The position numbers were made by a program, and so were the translations under genes. Positions 41,628 to 48,251 of a stretch of DNA of 48,251 nt are shown here, piece after piece (within the stretch, counting starts at the first letter, position 1; each line of letters opens with the position of its first letter). A model generated the notes under the pieces. It was not told the DNA's origin, did no database searches, and was given only the letters and a program-made list of their open reading frames with translations. Origin of the DNA: Natrialba taiwanensis DSM 12281 (lineage in GTDB: Archaea; Halobacteriota; Halobacteria; Halobacteriales; Natrialbaceae). Location: positions 33,910-82,160 of the forward strand of contig NZ_AOIL01000052.1 in assembly GCF_000337595.1 (NCBI RefSeq), in the 5' to 3' direction.

Positions 41628-41819
41628 CAAGCCGCGGCGCGGTCCGGTATTAGAACGATCGAAAAGGGAGGTTTTCGGCGACCACAGGGCGATAGAACAC
41701 CGGAAAAATACGTGAAAGGGGACACAGTTATCTGCCCGCTCTGGTAACGGGGGGAGTATGAGCCACGCCACCAGTATTCGCTCGCGGCCGCGTGTCGAGA
41801 ACGAGGATGAGGTGTCGGT

Positions 41820-42998
41820 ATGCGCGTTGTAGCCAAGTTCGGCGGGACGAGTTTGGGAAGCGGCGATCGGATCAACCGCGCCGCAGACTCCGTCGCCGCC
41901 GCCGTCGAGGACGGTCACGAAATCGCCGTCGTCGCGAGCGCGATGGGATCGACGACCGACGAATTGCTAGACGAGATCTCCTTCGAGACCGACGAGGCAG
42001 ACCGCGCCCAGATTGTCAGTATGGGCGAGCGGACCTCCGTTCGCATGCTCAAGGCCGCGCTCTCGGCCCGCGACATTGACTCCAAATTCTTAGAGCCCGG
42101 CAGTGACGGCTGGCCGGTCGTCACGGACGAGTACGGCGAGGTGGACGTTCCGGAGACCCGTCGGCGCGCGCGGACCGTTGCCGAGGGGATGGACGGGACA
42201 GTCCCGGTCATCACCGGCTTCCTTGCCGAGGGACCCGACGGATCGATTACGACGCTCGGCCGCGGCGGTAGTGACACCACCGCGGTCATGATGGGCAAGT
42301 ACATGGACGCCGACGAGGTCGTCATCGTCACCGACGTTGAGGGCGTCATGACCGGCGATCCGCGGGTCGTCGAAGGCGCGCGAAACGTCGGCGAAATCTC
42401 CGTCGACGAACTGCGAAACCTCTCGTTCCGCGGGGCCGAAGTCGTCGCCCCCTCCGCGCTGTCGTACAAGGAAGGCGGCCTCGACGTTCGCGTCGTCCAC
42501 TACCAACACGGCGATCTCCTCTCGGGCGGCACGAGCATCCAAGGCGAGTTCGAAAATCTCGTCGACCTGCGCGAGCGCCCCCTCGCCTGTCTGACTGTCG
42601 CCGGCCGCGCGATCCGCAACGAGCCGGGTATCTTCCATCACCTCTCGGCGGCTCTCAGCGAGAGCGATGTTAACATCGACGCCGTCGCCAGCGGCATGGA
42701 CACCGTCACGTTCTATATCGACGAGTCGGAGGCCGAACGCGCCGAGAACATCCTCCACCGCGAGGTCATCGCCCGGGACGAACTCTCGAGCGTGACCGTC
42801 GACTCGCCTGTCGCCGTCGTCCGCGTGACCGGCGGCGAACTGCCAAATCAGCCGGGGATCATCAGCGAAATCGTCACCCCGCTGGCCGAGGAACGGATCT
42901 TCCTGCAGGACGTTATTACGAGCGCGACCAGCGTCGCTCTCTTCGTCGACTGGGACGACCGCGAGAAGACCCTCGAGCTGACGCAGGACCTCTTCTAA
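41820..42998 (+). CDS. lysC: Aspartate kinase
   Basis: A 392-residue enzyme that phosphorylates aspartate, the first step towards lysine, threonine and methionine. The N-terminal kinase domain has MRVVAKFGGTSLG, VVASAMGSTTDELLD, TLGRGGSDTTAVMMGKYM and EVVIVTDVEGVMTGDPRVVEGARNV. Two ACT domains follow (VAGRAIRNEPGIFHHLSAALSESDVNIDAVASG and VRVTGGELPNQPGIISEIVTPLAEERIFLQDVITSATSVALFVD), suggesting feedback inhibition by a pathway product. Length and start are normal. It is 222 bp upstream of tryptophanase on the same strand. Confidence 0.97.
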   Translation: MRVVAKFGGTSLGSGDRINRAADSVAAAVEDGHEIAVVASAMGSTTDELLDEISFETDEADRAQIVSMGERTSVRMLKAALSARDIDSKFLEPGSDGWPVVTDEYGEVDVPETRRRARTVAEGMDGTVPVITGFLAEGPDGSITTLGRGGSDTTAVMMGKYMDADEVVIVTDVEGVMTGDPRVVEGARNVGEISVDELRNLSFRGAEVVAPSALSYKEGGLDVRVVHYQHGDLLSGGTSIQGEFENLVDLRERPLACLTVAGRAIRNEPGIFHHLSAALSESDVNIDAVASGMDTVTFYIDESEAERAENILHREVIARDELSSVTVDSPVAVVRVTGGELPNQPGIISEIVTPLAEERIFLQDVITSATSVALFVDWDDREKTLELTQDLF

Positions 42999-43220
42999 CG
43001 CGCTTCGGTCCTTCGGTCAACCTGCCCTCACGTTCTCCCTACAGTTCAGTCCGCTCTTTACCGTTCAGCTATCCATCCCCCCCCGCAGCCGCGCCGAACC
43101 CGATCTGCGAACCCGTGCACCACTGTCCTGACCTGTACCCTGGTTGCCGTCTCGCACCGTCGGCATCCAGGTCCCGTCAATCGATTTGATCACAATCGCG
43201 GCCGTGATATGGAGATAGTT

Positions 43221-44567
43221 ATGGTCGCATATAAATCGAAGATGGTCGAACGGATTCGACTTCCTGCACGAGACCAGCGCGAACGCAATCTCGAAGCCGC
43301 CGGCTACAATCTCTTCAATCTCTCTTCCGAGGATGTCTTCGTCGATCTGCTCACCGACAGCGGTACCGGTGCCATGAGCGACGCCCAATGGGCCGCGCTG
43401 ATCCGCGGCGACGAATCCTACGCCGGCTCCCGGAGCTTCGCCGAACTCGAGGACGCGGTCAGAGACGTGATGGGCTTTTCCCACGTTGTGCCGACCCACC
43501 AGGGCCGAGGCGCGGAGAACGTCCTCTACGGAACGCTCCTCTCGGACGGCGACGTTGCACTCAACAACACCCACTTCGACACGACCCGCGCGCACGTCTC
43601 GAATCAGGGCGCTGACCCGGTTGATTGTCCCGTTGCGGTCGCTCACGATCCGGACTCCGAAGAACCGTTCAAGGGCAATTTCTCGCTCGAGCGTGCCCGC
43701 GCAGTCGTCGACGAGGTCGGTGCCAATCAGATCCCCCTCGTTATCCAGACCATCACGAACAACTCCGCTGCGGGCCAGGCCGTCAGCGTCGAAAACACCC
43801 GCCGAGTTCGCGAGTTCGCGAACGAAATCGACGCGACGTTCGTCATCGACGCCTGCCGGTTCGCGGAGAACGCCTACTTCGTCCGCCAGCGCGAGGACGA
43901 GTTCAGCGAGGCGACCATCGCGGATATCGCCCGCGAGCAACTCGGCTACGCCGACGCGCTCGTGATGAGCGGGAAGAAAGACGGCCTGGTGAACGCCGGC
44001 GGCTTCGTCGCGACGGACGACGACGCGCTGTTCGACCGCTGTAAGCAGCGTGCGATCCTCTACGAGGGCTTTCCGACGTACGGCGGCATGGCCGGCCGGG
44101 ACGTCGCCGCCATGGCCGTCGGTCTCCGCGAGGCCGTCGATGAGGCCTATCTCGAGGACCGAATCGAGCAGGTCCGCGAGTTCGGCGCGCGACTCGCGGC
44201 GGCCGGCCTCCCGGTGTACACGCCGACCAGCGGGCACGCCGTCTACCTCGATGCCGGCGCTCTGTTCCCGCATCTCGATCCCGAGGAATTCCCCGGCCAG
44301 GCGCTCGTCTGTGAACTCTACCGGGAGGGCGGCGTTCGCGGCGTCGAACTCGGCAGTTTCGCGTTCCCGGACACCGACCGCCCCGAACTGGTTCGCCTCG
44401 CCGTCCCGCGTCGAACCTACCACCGCGAGCACTTCGAGCACGTCGTCGATACTGCCGAAACCGTCCTCGAGAAGCGCGAGACGGTTTCCGGACTCGAACT
44501 CGCGAGCGATCCCGCGATGCCCGAGATCAGACACTTCACGGCTGAACTCGAGCCGCGCTCGTCGTAG
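43221..44567 (+). CDS. tnaA: Tryptophanase
   Basis: A 448-residue PLP lyase that splits tryptophan into indole, pyruvate and ammonia. It has FNLSSEDVFVDLLTDSGTGAMSD, THQGRGAENVLYG, the PLP-Asp region FVIDACRFAENAYFVRQRE, the Schiff-base Lys in MSGKKDGLVNAGGF, and EGFPTYGGMAGRD. Two features separate it from tyrosine phenol-lyase. A His is present at the C-terminal IRHFTAEL, where tryptophanase has His463 and tyrosine phenol-lyase has Phe. A Leu, not the phenol-lyase Arg, follows VE in GVELGSF. An ATG four codons upstream (43209) is an alternative start. I infer indole production and tryptophan use as a carbon or nitrogen source. There is no TnaC leader or permease next to it. Confidence 0.93.
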   Translation: MVAYKSKMVERIRLPARDQRERNLEAAGYNLFNLSSEDVFVDLLTDSGTGAMSDAQWAALIRGDESYAGSRSFAELEDAVRDVMGFSHVVPTHQGRGAENVLYGTLLSDGDVALNNTHFDTTRAHVSNQGADPVDCPVAVAHDPDSEEPFKGNFSLERARAVVDEVGANQIPLVIQTITNNSAAGQAVSVENTRRVREFANEIDATFVIDACRFAENAYFVRQREDEFSEATIADIAREQLGYADALVMSGKKDGLVNAGGFVATDDDALFDRCKQRAILYEGFPTYGGMAGRDVAAMAVGLREAVDEAYLEDRIEQVREFGARLAAAGLPVYTPTSGHAVYLDAGALFPHLDPEEFPGQALVCELYREGGVRGVELGSFAFPDTDRPELVRLAVPRRTYHREHFEHVVDTAETVLEKRETVSGLELASDPAMPEIRHFTAELEPRSS

Positions 44568-44666
44568 GGACGCCGTTTCCACACGGCGTACATTCGCCTG
44601 CGGGTCGTCGCGATGTCGAGTCTCGAGTCACACATATCGAGAAGAGTCTCCGCAAGATCGAGATCG

Positions 44667-45035
44667 CTATCTATTCGGCAGGAGCCCCCGCGCTCGGTCG
44701 CGGACGGTCGGCTCCGGCTCCGACTTGGAGCGTCGGAGCCCGCGTTTCGCAGCCGTTCGAACCGCCTCTTTCGCCGCCGCTGATTCCGCAGCGTCGAGCG
44801 CCCAGTCGGGAACCTGCGACTCGATTTCCGATCGTTTCTCCGCTTTCATCTGACTGTATTTCCGGAGTGCGAGACCGATACCGATGAACAGGCCGGCATC
44901 GGTGAGTTCCTGTCGAAATCGATTCCTGTCGTCACGGACCGCGATCGCCTTGACCAGTGAGATCGCGCCGATCACGAGGTAGAGCTTCGATGTCCGTGAC
45001 GGATCGCCGCTGAGTATCCGTTGTGCGATAGCCAT
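44667..45035 (-). CDS. Hypothetical membrane-associated protein
   Basis: A 122-residue protein starting MAIAQRILSGDPSRTSKLYLVIGAISLVKAIAV. One or two short hydrophobic segments (LYLVIGAISLVKAIAV, AGLFIGIGLALRKY) are separated by charged residues. The C-terminus is basic and Arg/Lys/Ala-rich (AAESAAAKEAVRTAAKRGLRRSKSEPEP). I do not recognise a family. An in-frame GTG at 45101, overlapping the stop of the upstream lipoprotein gene, is an alternative start and would couple the two. Confidence 0.6.
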   Translation of the reverse strand: MAIAQRILSGDPSRTSKLYLVIGAISLVKAIAVRDDRNRFRQELTDAGLFIGIGLALRKYSQMKAEKRSEIESQVPDWALDAAESAAAKEAVRTAAKRGLRRSKSEPEPTVRDRARGLLPNR

Positions 45036-45097
45036 GCGCAACGTCGTACCACACTCGTCGTCATAAAACTGCACCGAGTTCTCACTCGATCGAGAGG

Positions 45098-46198
45098 TCA
45101 CTCCGGTAATTCGTATTCGTCTGCCACAGCTGCAAGCCAGCCGTCGAGTTCACCGCGCAGGTCGTCGTACCCGAGCGTTACCGTTTCCGGCGGTTCCTGT
45201 GCATACCTGGGGAACCGATCGTCGAGCTCGACGAATTCGGGTTCGACGGCCGGGAACTGGACGTTTCGGGTCGCGAGTTCGGCCTGGGCTGCCGACGAGA
45301 GCAGGAGATCGACGAACTCGTAGGCGAGGTCGGTTCGCGCGGCGTCCGCGAAGAGGGCGACGCCTTCGGTCTGTCGGTAGCCCGCCCCGTTCAGCGGGGT
45401 AATCCGATGGCGTCGCAGGTCCCTGTCGGCGGCGCTGGCAGCGACACGGTCGGTCGAGTAGGAGACGACCAGCGGCCGGTCGCCATCGAGATAGCTGTCC
45501 CTGTAGGCGTCGGTCCAGTCCTCACAGAGCCGAACCCCGTTGTCAAGCAGGTCCTGCCAGTACGCCGTGAAGTCGGACCCGAACTCGGCGACGGTCCACA
45601 GCAGAAAGGCCCGACCCGGATCGGACGTTCGCGGATCCTGGGCCAACAGCGCGTTCCGGAACCGGCCCGCGAGCAGGTCGTCGAACGTCTCCGGCGGCCG
45701 TTCGAGTTCGGTACTGTCGGAGACGAGCGCGATGTAACCGGTGTCGATCGGGAGCGCTCTGTCGCGCGGCTCCTCGAACTCGAGGGTGGCCCGCACGCGA
45801 TCCGCGTGTTCGAGTCGGCTGCGATCGAGGGACGCGAACAGCCGCGTTTCGTCGTCGAGTGCAGCATCGACCAGCGCGAGTTCGGCGGCGGTGAGCCCGA
45901 GGACCACGTCGGCGTCGATATCGGCACCGAGTTGGGCTCGTCGGATGTACTGGTCGAGCCCCGATTCTGGAACGAGCCACTCGACTTCCTCGCTGAACTC
46001 GTCCGCGACGGTTTCTCGAAGCCATTCCCCGGCGGGTGTCGGGCCTGTTGCCATCGAGGAGTAGGTGACGACTCGGAGCGGTCCCTCGTCCATGGCTGGG
46101 TCGTCGGTTTCGCCGTTGCGGGTGAGACAGCCGGCGAGTCCGGCGAGGCCGGCAACTGCCCCGCCGCCGACGCCGCGGACGAAGACCCGTCGGTTCAT
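45098..46198 (-). CDS. ABC transporter substrate-binding lipoprotein (thiamine/iron-class)
   Basis: A 366-residue periplasmic-type binding protein. The N-terminus MNRRVFVRGVGGGAVAGLAGLAGC has a twin-arginine motif and a lipobox, so Tat export and lipid anchoring are expected. The mature part has the class fold: LRVVTYSSMATG, DVVLGLTAAELALVDAAL, ALPIDTGYIALVSDSTEL, FDDLLAGRFRNALLAQDPRTSDPGRAFLLWTVAEFG and PLVVSYSTDRVAAS. The pattern is closest to thiamine-binding (ThiB-like) proteins; iron or 2-aminoethylphosphonate binding is also possible. Cognate permease and ATPase genes are not adjacent in the window, which is unusual. The long frame upstream of the start is unsupported. Confidence 0.85.
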   Translation of the reverse strand: MNRRVFVRGVGGGAVAGLAGLAGCLTRNGETDDPAMDEGPLRVVTYSSMATGPTPAGEWLRETVADEFSEEVEWLVPESGLDQYIRRAQLGADIDADVVLGLTAAELALVDAALDDETRLFASLDRSRLEHADRVRATLEFEEPRDRALPIDTGYIALVSDSTELERPPETFDDLLAGRFRNALLAQDPRTSDPGRAFLLWTVAEFGSDFTAYWQDLLDNGVRLCEDWTDAYRDSYLDGDRPLVVSYSTDRVAASAADRDLRRHRITPLNGAGYRQTEGVALFADAARTDLAYEFVDLLLSSAAQAELATRNVQFPAVEPEFVELDDRFPRYAQEPPETVTLGYDDLRGELDGWLAAVADEYELPE

Positions 46199-46316
46199 CA
46201 GTGTCCCCCTATGACGGGTGGGGTTAAGGACCTGTCCCGATTCGGAACGGTCCCGCTCGGCGGTATCGACCCTTTTGACCACCGACACTTTTCTCGTTGC
46301 CCGTCGTCCGTACGGT

Positions 46317-47048
46317 ATGGTTAGTGGTCGAACCGTCATCCACGCGTTCATCGGTGCCGTTGCCGCCATGACCCTCTTGTTTGTTCCCGTCTCGACCGTA
46401 CTCGGGGGTGCGATCGCCGGATTTCTCGAGGGGCCGGACACTCGAGACGGGGCGATCGCCGGCGCGCTCGCAGGTGCCATTACGTTCGTTCCGTTCGCCG
46501 GGATCGTCCTCTTCGTCCTGGGATTCATCGGACTCGGAATCGGCGCTGCCGTTCCGGCCGAAGGCTTCGCGATCGTGTTTTTCGCTTTCGCGATGATCTC
46601 GATGGTCGTCCTGCTCTATACCGTCGGCTTCTCGTTACTCGGCGGGATGCTCGGCTCGTACCTCGCACGCGAATATCCCGAGAAACGAGCGCGCACGCAC
46701 CGGACGATCGGCACGGACCGCCGTGATCGCCGACGCCACGATCGTCATTCGCGCCGCTCGGGGGACACTCGCACCCGTTCTGACTCACGGCACGCAGCCG
46801 ATTCCTCGCTATCCCGTCCCGACGATGCCGACGGCGGCGAGTTCACCCGCGCCCGACCCCGGTCGCAGTCTCGATCTGATGACCCGCATGAGCAGCGTCC
46901 GGACGCGGAGCGAACGCGAACTCGTGACCGGACAGAATCGGACGTTCGCTGGCACGAATCCCGTGATGAGGAATCCGAATCCGGACCTGAACCGGAGTCC
47001 GACTCGCGCTCCGACAGTGACGAAACCCGTAATCCTGAACTCGAGTGA
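46317..47048 (+). CDS. DUF5518-like membrane protein with charged tail
   Basis: A 243-residue protein. The first ~120 residues hold four hydrophobic helices (VIHAFIGAVAAMTLLFVPVSTVLGGAIAGFL, GAIAGALAGAITFVPFAGIVLFVLGFIGLGIGAA, IVFFAFAMISMVVLLYTVGFSLLGGMLGSYLA), the glycine-rich DUF5518 layout. The remaining half is a disordered Arg/Asp/Ser/Glu tail with RS and SD dipeptides. The function is unknown. It starts with MVSGRTVIHAF; further upstream the frame has no conserved residues. It is divergent from the binding-protein gene (118-bp gap) and convergent with the permease. Confidence 0.75.
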   Translation: MVSGRTVIHAFIGAVAAMTLLFVPVSTVLGGAIAGFLEGPDTRDGAIAGALAGAITFVPFAGIVLFVLGFIGLGIGAAVPAEGFAIVFFAFAMISMVVLLYTVGFSLLGGMLGSYLAREYPEKRARTHRTIGTDRRDRRRHDRHSRRSGDTRTRSDSRHAADSSLSRPDDADGGEFTRARPRSQSRSDDPHEQRPDAERTRTRDRTESDVRWHESRDEESESGPEPESDSRSDSDETRNPELE

Positions 47049-47063
47049 CCGCTCGATGGCGGC

Positions 47064-48251
47064 TCACTCGTAGCGAAGCGCGTCGATCGGATCGGTTCGC
47101 GCCGCCCGCCAGGCCGGATAGAGCCCCGAGAGAACGCCGACGAGGATGCCGACGGCGATCGCGAGGGCGACGTAGCCGTATGGATAGACCAGCGGAATAT
47201 CGATGTACCAGGTTCCGGCATAGCCGACGAGGAGTCCGAGGGCGGTTCCGAGTATCGCGCCGATGACGCCGAGCACGACGGCTTCCATCAGGAACAGCCC
47301 CAGTACGTCTCGGTTCTGTGCGCCGACGGCTTTCATGATCCCGATTTCGCGCGTTCGTTCGGTGACGCTGACCAGCATGATATTCGCGATGCCGATCGAT
47401 CCGACGACGAGCGAGATGGCGGCGATGCCGACGATGAAACTCTGGAGCAAGTCGAGGATGTCCTGTAATTGCTGCAGTAACTCGGTACTCGTTTGCATTG
47501 TCACCGCGAGTTCGTCGCCGAGCAGTTCGCTCGCATCGGAATCGTCGCTCTCGAGGTACCCGAGTGCGCTCTCGCGGGCGCGGTCGACGTCAGCGTCGTC
47601 GGCCGATTCGGCCTGGACGACGATCGCGAGGAAGAGCGCGTCCTCGCCGGCGCTGGTGCCGCCTCCGGCGCTCGAACCGTTCTCCGATGCGTTCTCACCC
47701 CCGAGCCCTGCAGTCACGCTCTCGACCTCCTCGGTGTAGTACGGATCGGTCGGCACGTAGACTCGCGGCGACGGTTCGAACCCCTCGAACGGGCTCAACC
47801 CCTCGGAGGTGTCGGTGATACCGACGACGGTGACGGTCGTCTGCTGGCCGCCCTGTAACGCGATCGTCAACTCGTCGCCGACGGAGACGTTCTCCTCGAA
47901 TTGGCCCGCGACGGCGGGGTTGATCACCGCTTCGCGCTCGCCCATCTCGAACTGTCGCCCCTCCTCCAGTGTGTCCGGTCTAATGTATGGCGGCCCGGCG
48001 GCCACGAGCGCGTCGCTCTGGGGCGTGAGTTCACCCTCGTACACCAGCGCCTGCGTCGAGATCGGCATGTAACCGTAGGCGGCGTCGACGCCGTCGCGCT
48101 CGCTGACCGCGTCGAGGTCGTCCTGACTGAACACCGGTTGGGCCCCGGCAAGCGGCCCACCCTCGGTGTCGGGATCGGCGGCCCAGCCGTAGAGGTTCCG
48201 CTGATCGTCCGGGCTGATATCGCCGACGAGTCCGGCCTGCAGGCTCGCCCC
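47064..48251 (-). CDS. MacB/FtsX-type ABC transporter permease, partial at window edge
   Basis: The C-terminal ~395 residues of a permease. The frame stays open to the last base of the window, where it reads SLQAGLVGDISPDDQRNLYGW, so the N-terminal helix and the start are missing. Visible parts are the extracytoplasmic MacB_PCD domain (to about residue 240, including TVTVVGITDTSEGLSPFEGF and the acidic insert GENASENGSSAGGG) and the FtsX core with three membrane helices. The core has SFIVGIAAISLVVGSIGIANIMLVSVTERTREIGIMKAVGAQNRDVL and PYGYVALAIAVGILVGVLSGLYPAWRAARTDPIDALRYE. Such permeases work with a LolD/MacB ATPase in export or lipoprotein handling. The partner gene is probably beyond the right edge. 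Confidence 0.92.
   Translation of the reverse strand, partial: GASLQAGLVGDISPDDQRNLYGWAADPDTEGGPLAGAQPVFSQDDLDAVSERDGVDAAYGYMPISTQALVYEGELTPQSDALVAAGPPYIRPDTLEEGRQFEMGEREAVINPAVAGQFEENVSVGDELTIALQGGQQTTVTVVGITDTSEGLSPFEGFEPSPRVYVPTDPYYTEEVESVTAGLGGENASENGSSAGGGTSAGEDALFLAIVVQAESADDADVDRARESALGYLESDDSDASELLGDELAVTMQTSTELLQQLQDILDLLQSFIVGIAAISLVVGSIGIANIMLVSVTERTREIGIMKAVGAQNRDVLGLFLMEAVVLGVIGAILGTALGLLVGYAGTWYIDIPLVYPYGYVALAIAVGILVGVLSGLYPAWRAARTDPIDALRYE

Noticed and set aside
41150..41875. Longer start for the GNAT-like gene (to 41875)
   Set aside because: The upstream part overlaps the start of aspartate kinase and crosses a good TATA element; the conserved fold starts at MNVRDALE.
43065..44582. 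505-residue open frame opposite tryptophanase
   Set aside because: It is a shadow frame; all recognised motifs are on the plus strand.
1..48251. Search for rRNA, tRNA, transposases and prophage genes
   Set aside because: No cloverleaf-like sequence, transposase motif or phage structural gene was recognised by eye; a covariance-model scan would be needed to exclude a tRNA with certainty.

Overview
The window is haloarchaeal (class Halobacteria). It is high in GC, its proteins are strongly acidic, and it carries several hallmark genes: SAMP2, OapA/B/C, Orc1, the DNA polymerase D small subunit (DP1), an archaeal clamp-loader small subunit with an intein, and bacterioopsin-activator-type regulators. 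The gene set resembles the Natrialbaceae, but the sequence alone does not settle genus or species. The first 19 bases are a Nextera/Tn5 mosaic-end adapter, so the left edge is a contig end with a library artefact. The right edge cuts an ABC-transporter permease.

Layout. 20-1624: end of a sensor-histidine-kinase-like protein that has lost its catalytic residues. 1651-4746: clamp-loader small subunit with a 700-residue intein in the Walker A loop. 4887-6038: membrane-anchored bactofilin/halofilin-like protein. 7032-7292: the ubiquitin-like SAMP2. 7426-20478: a loose cluster holding glycine hydroxymethyltransferase, a BCCT-type betaine transporter, threonine/serine dehydratase, a dimethylglycine/sarcosine dehydrogenase with GcvT domains, a monomeric sarcosine oxidase-like flavoprotein and a GbcA-like Rieske oxygenase. 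Together these would import glycine betaine, strip its methyl groups to glycine, condense glycine with a one-carbon unit to serine, and deaminate serine to pyruvate. A TM-helix (MscS-related) channel-like gene and small conserved genes lie between them. 20508-31229: a regulator, a GNAT enzyme, a SHOCT protein, an XPD/Rad3-family helicase, a small membrane-protein/XRE-regulator operon, a CPBP protease, a DUF1684 protein, a methyltransferase and conserved haloarchaeal genes.

31377-36690 is a complete chromosomal replication origin neighbourhood. The leftward operon oapA-oapB-oapC and the rightward orc1 gene flank an AT-rich intergenic oriC of about 1.1 kb. Two near-perfect origin recognition boxes (ORBs) in inverted orientation bracket a duplex-unwinding candidate. 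That candidate holds nine CTAG tetramers in 157 bp. Six of them, all reading CTAGT, are spaced at near-whole helical turns. More ORB-like sites lie 5 kb to the left, in an intergenic gap, and inside the DP1 coding sequence 4-5 kb to the right.

Beyond the origin come a lipoprotein, a Sec11-type signal peptidase, DP1, a TetR regulator with an operator abutting its start codon, a GNAT-like gene, aspartate kinase, tryptophanase, a substrate-binding lipoprotein of the thiamine/iron ABC class, membrane proteins and the truncated ABC permease.

The three points most worth follow-up are the helically phased CTAGT array in oriC, the ORB-like cluster inside the DP1 gene, and the betaine-to-pyruvate gene set with its possible shared CATG-N8-CATG-type dyads. 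No rRNA, tRNA, CRISPR array or transposase gene was recognised.
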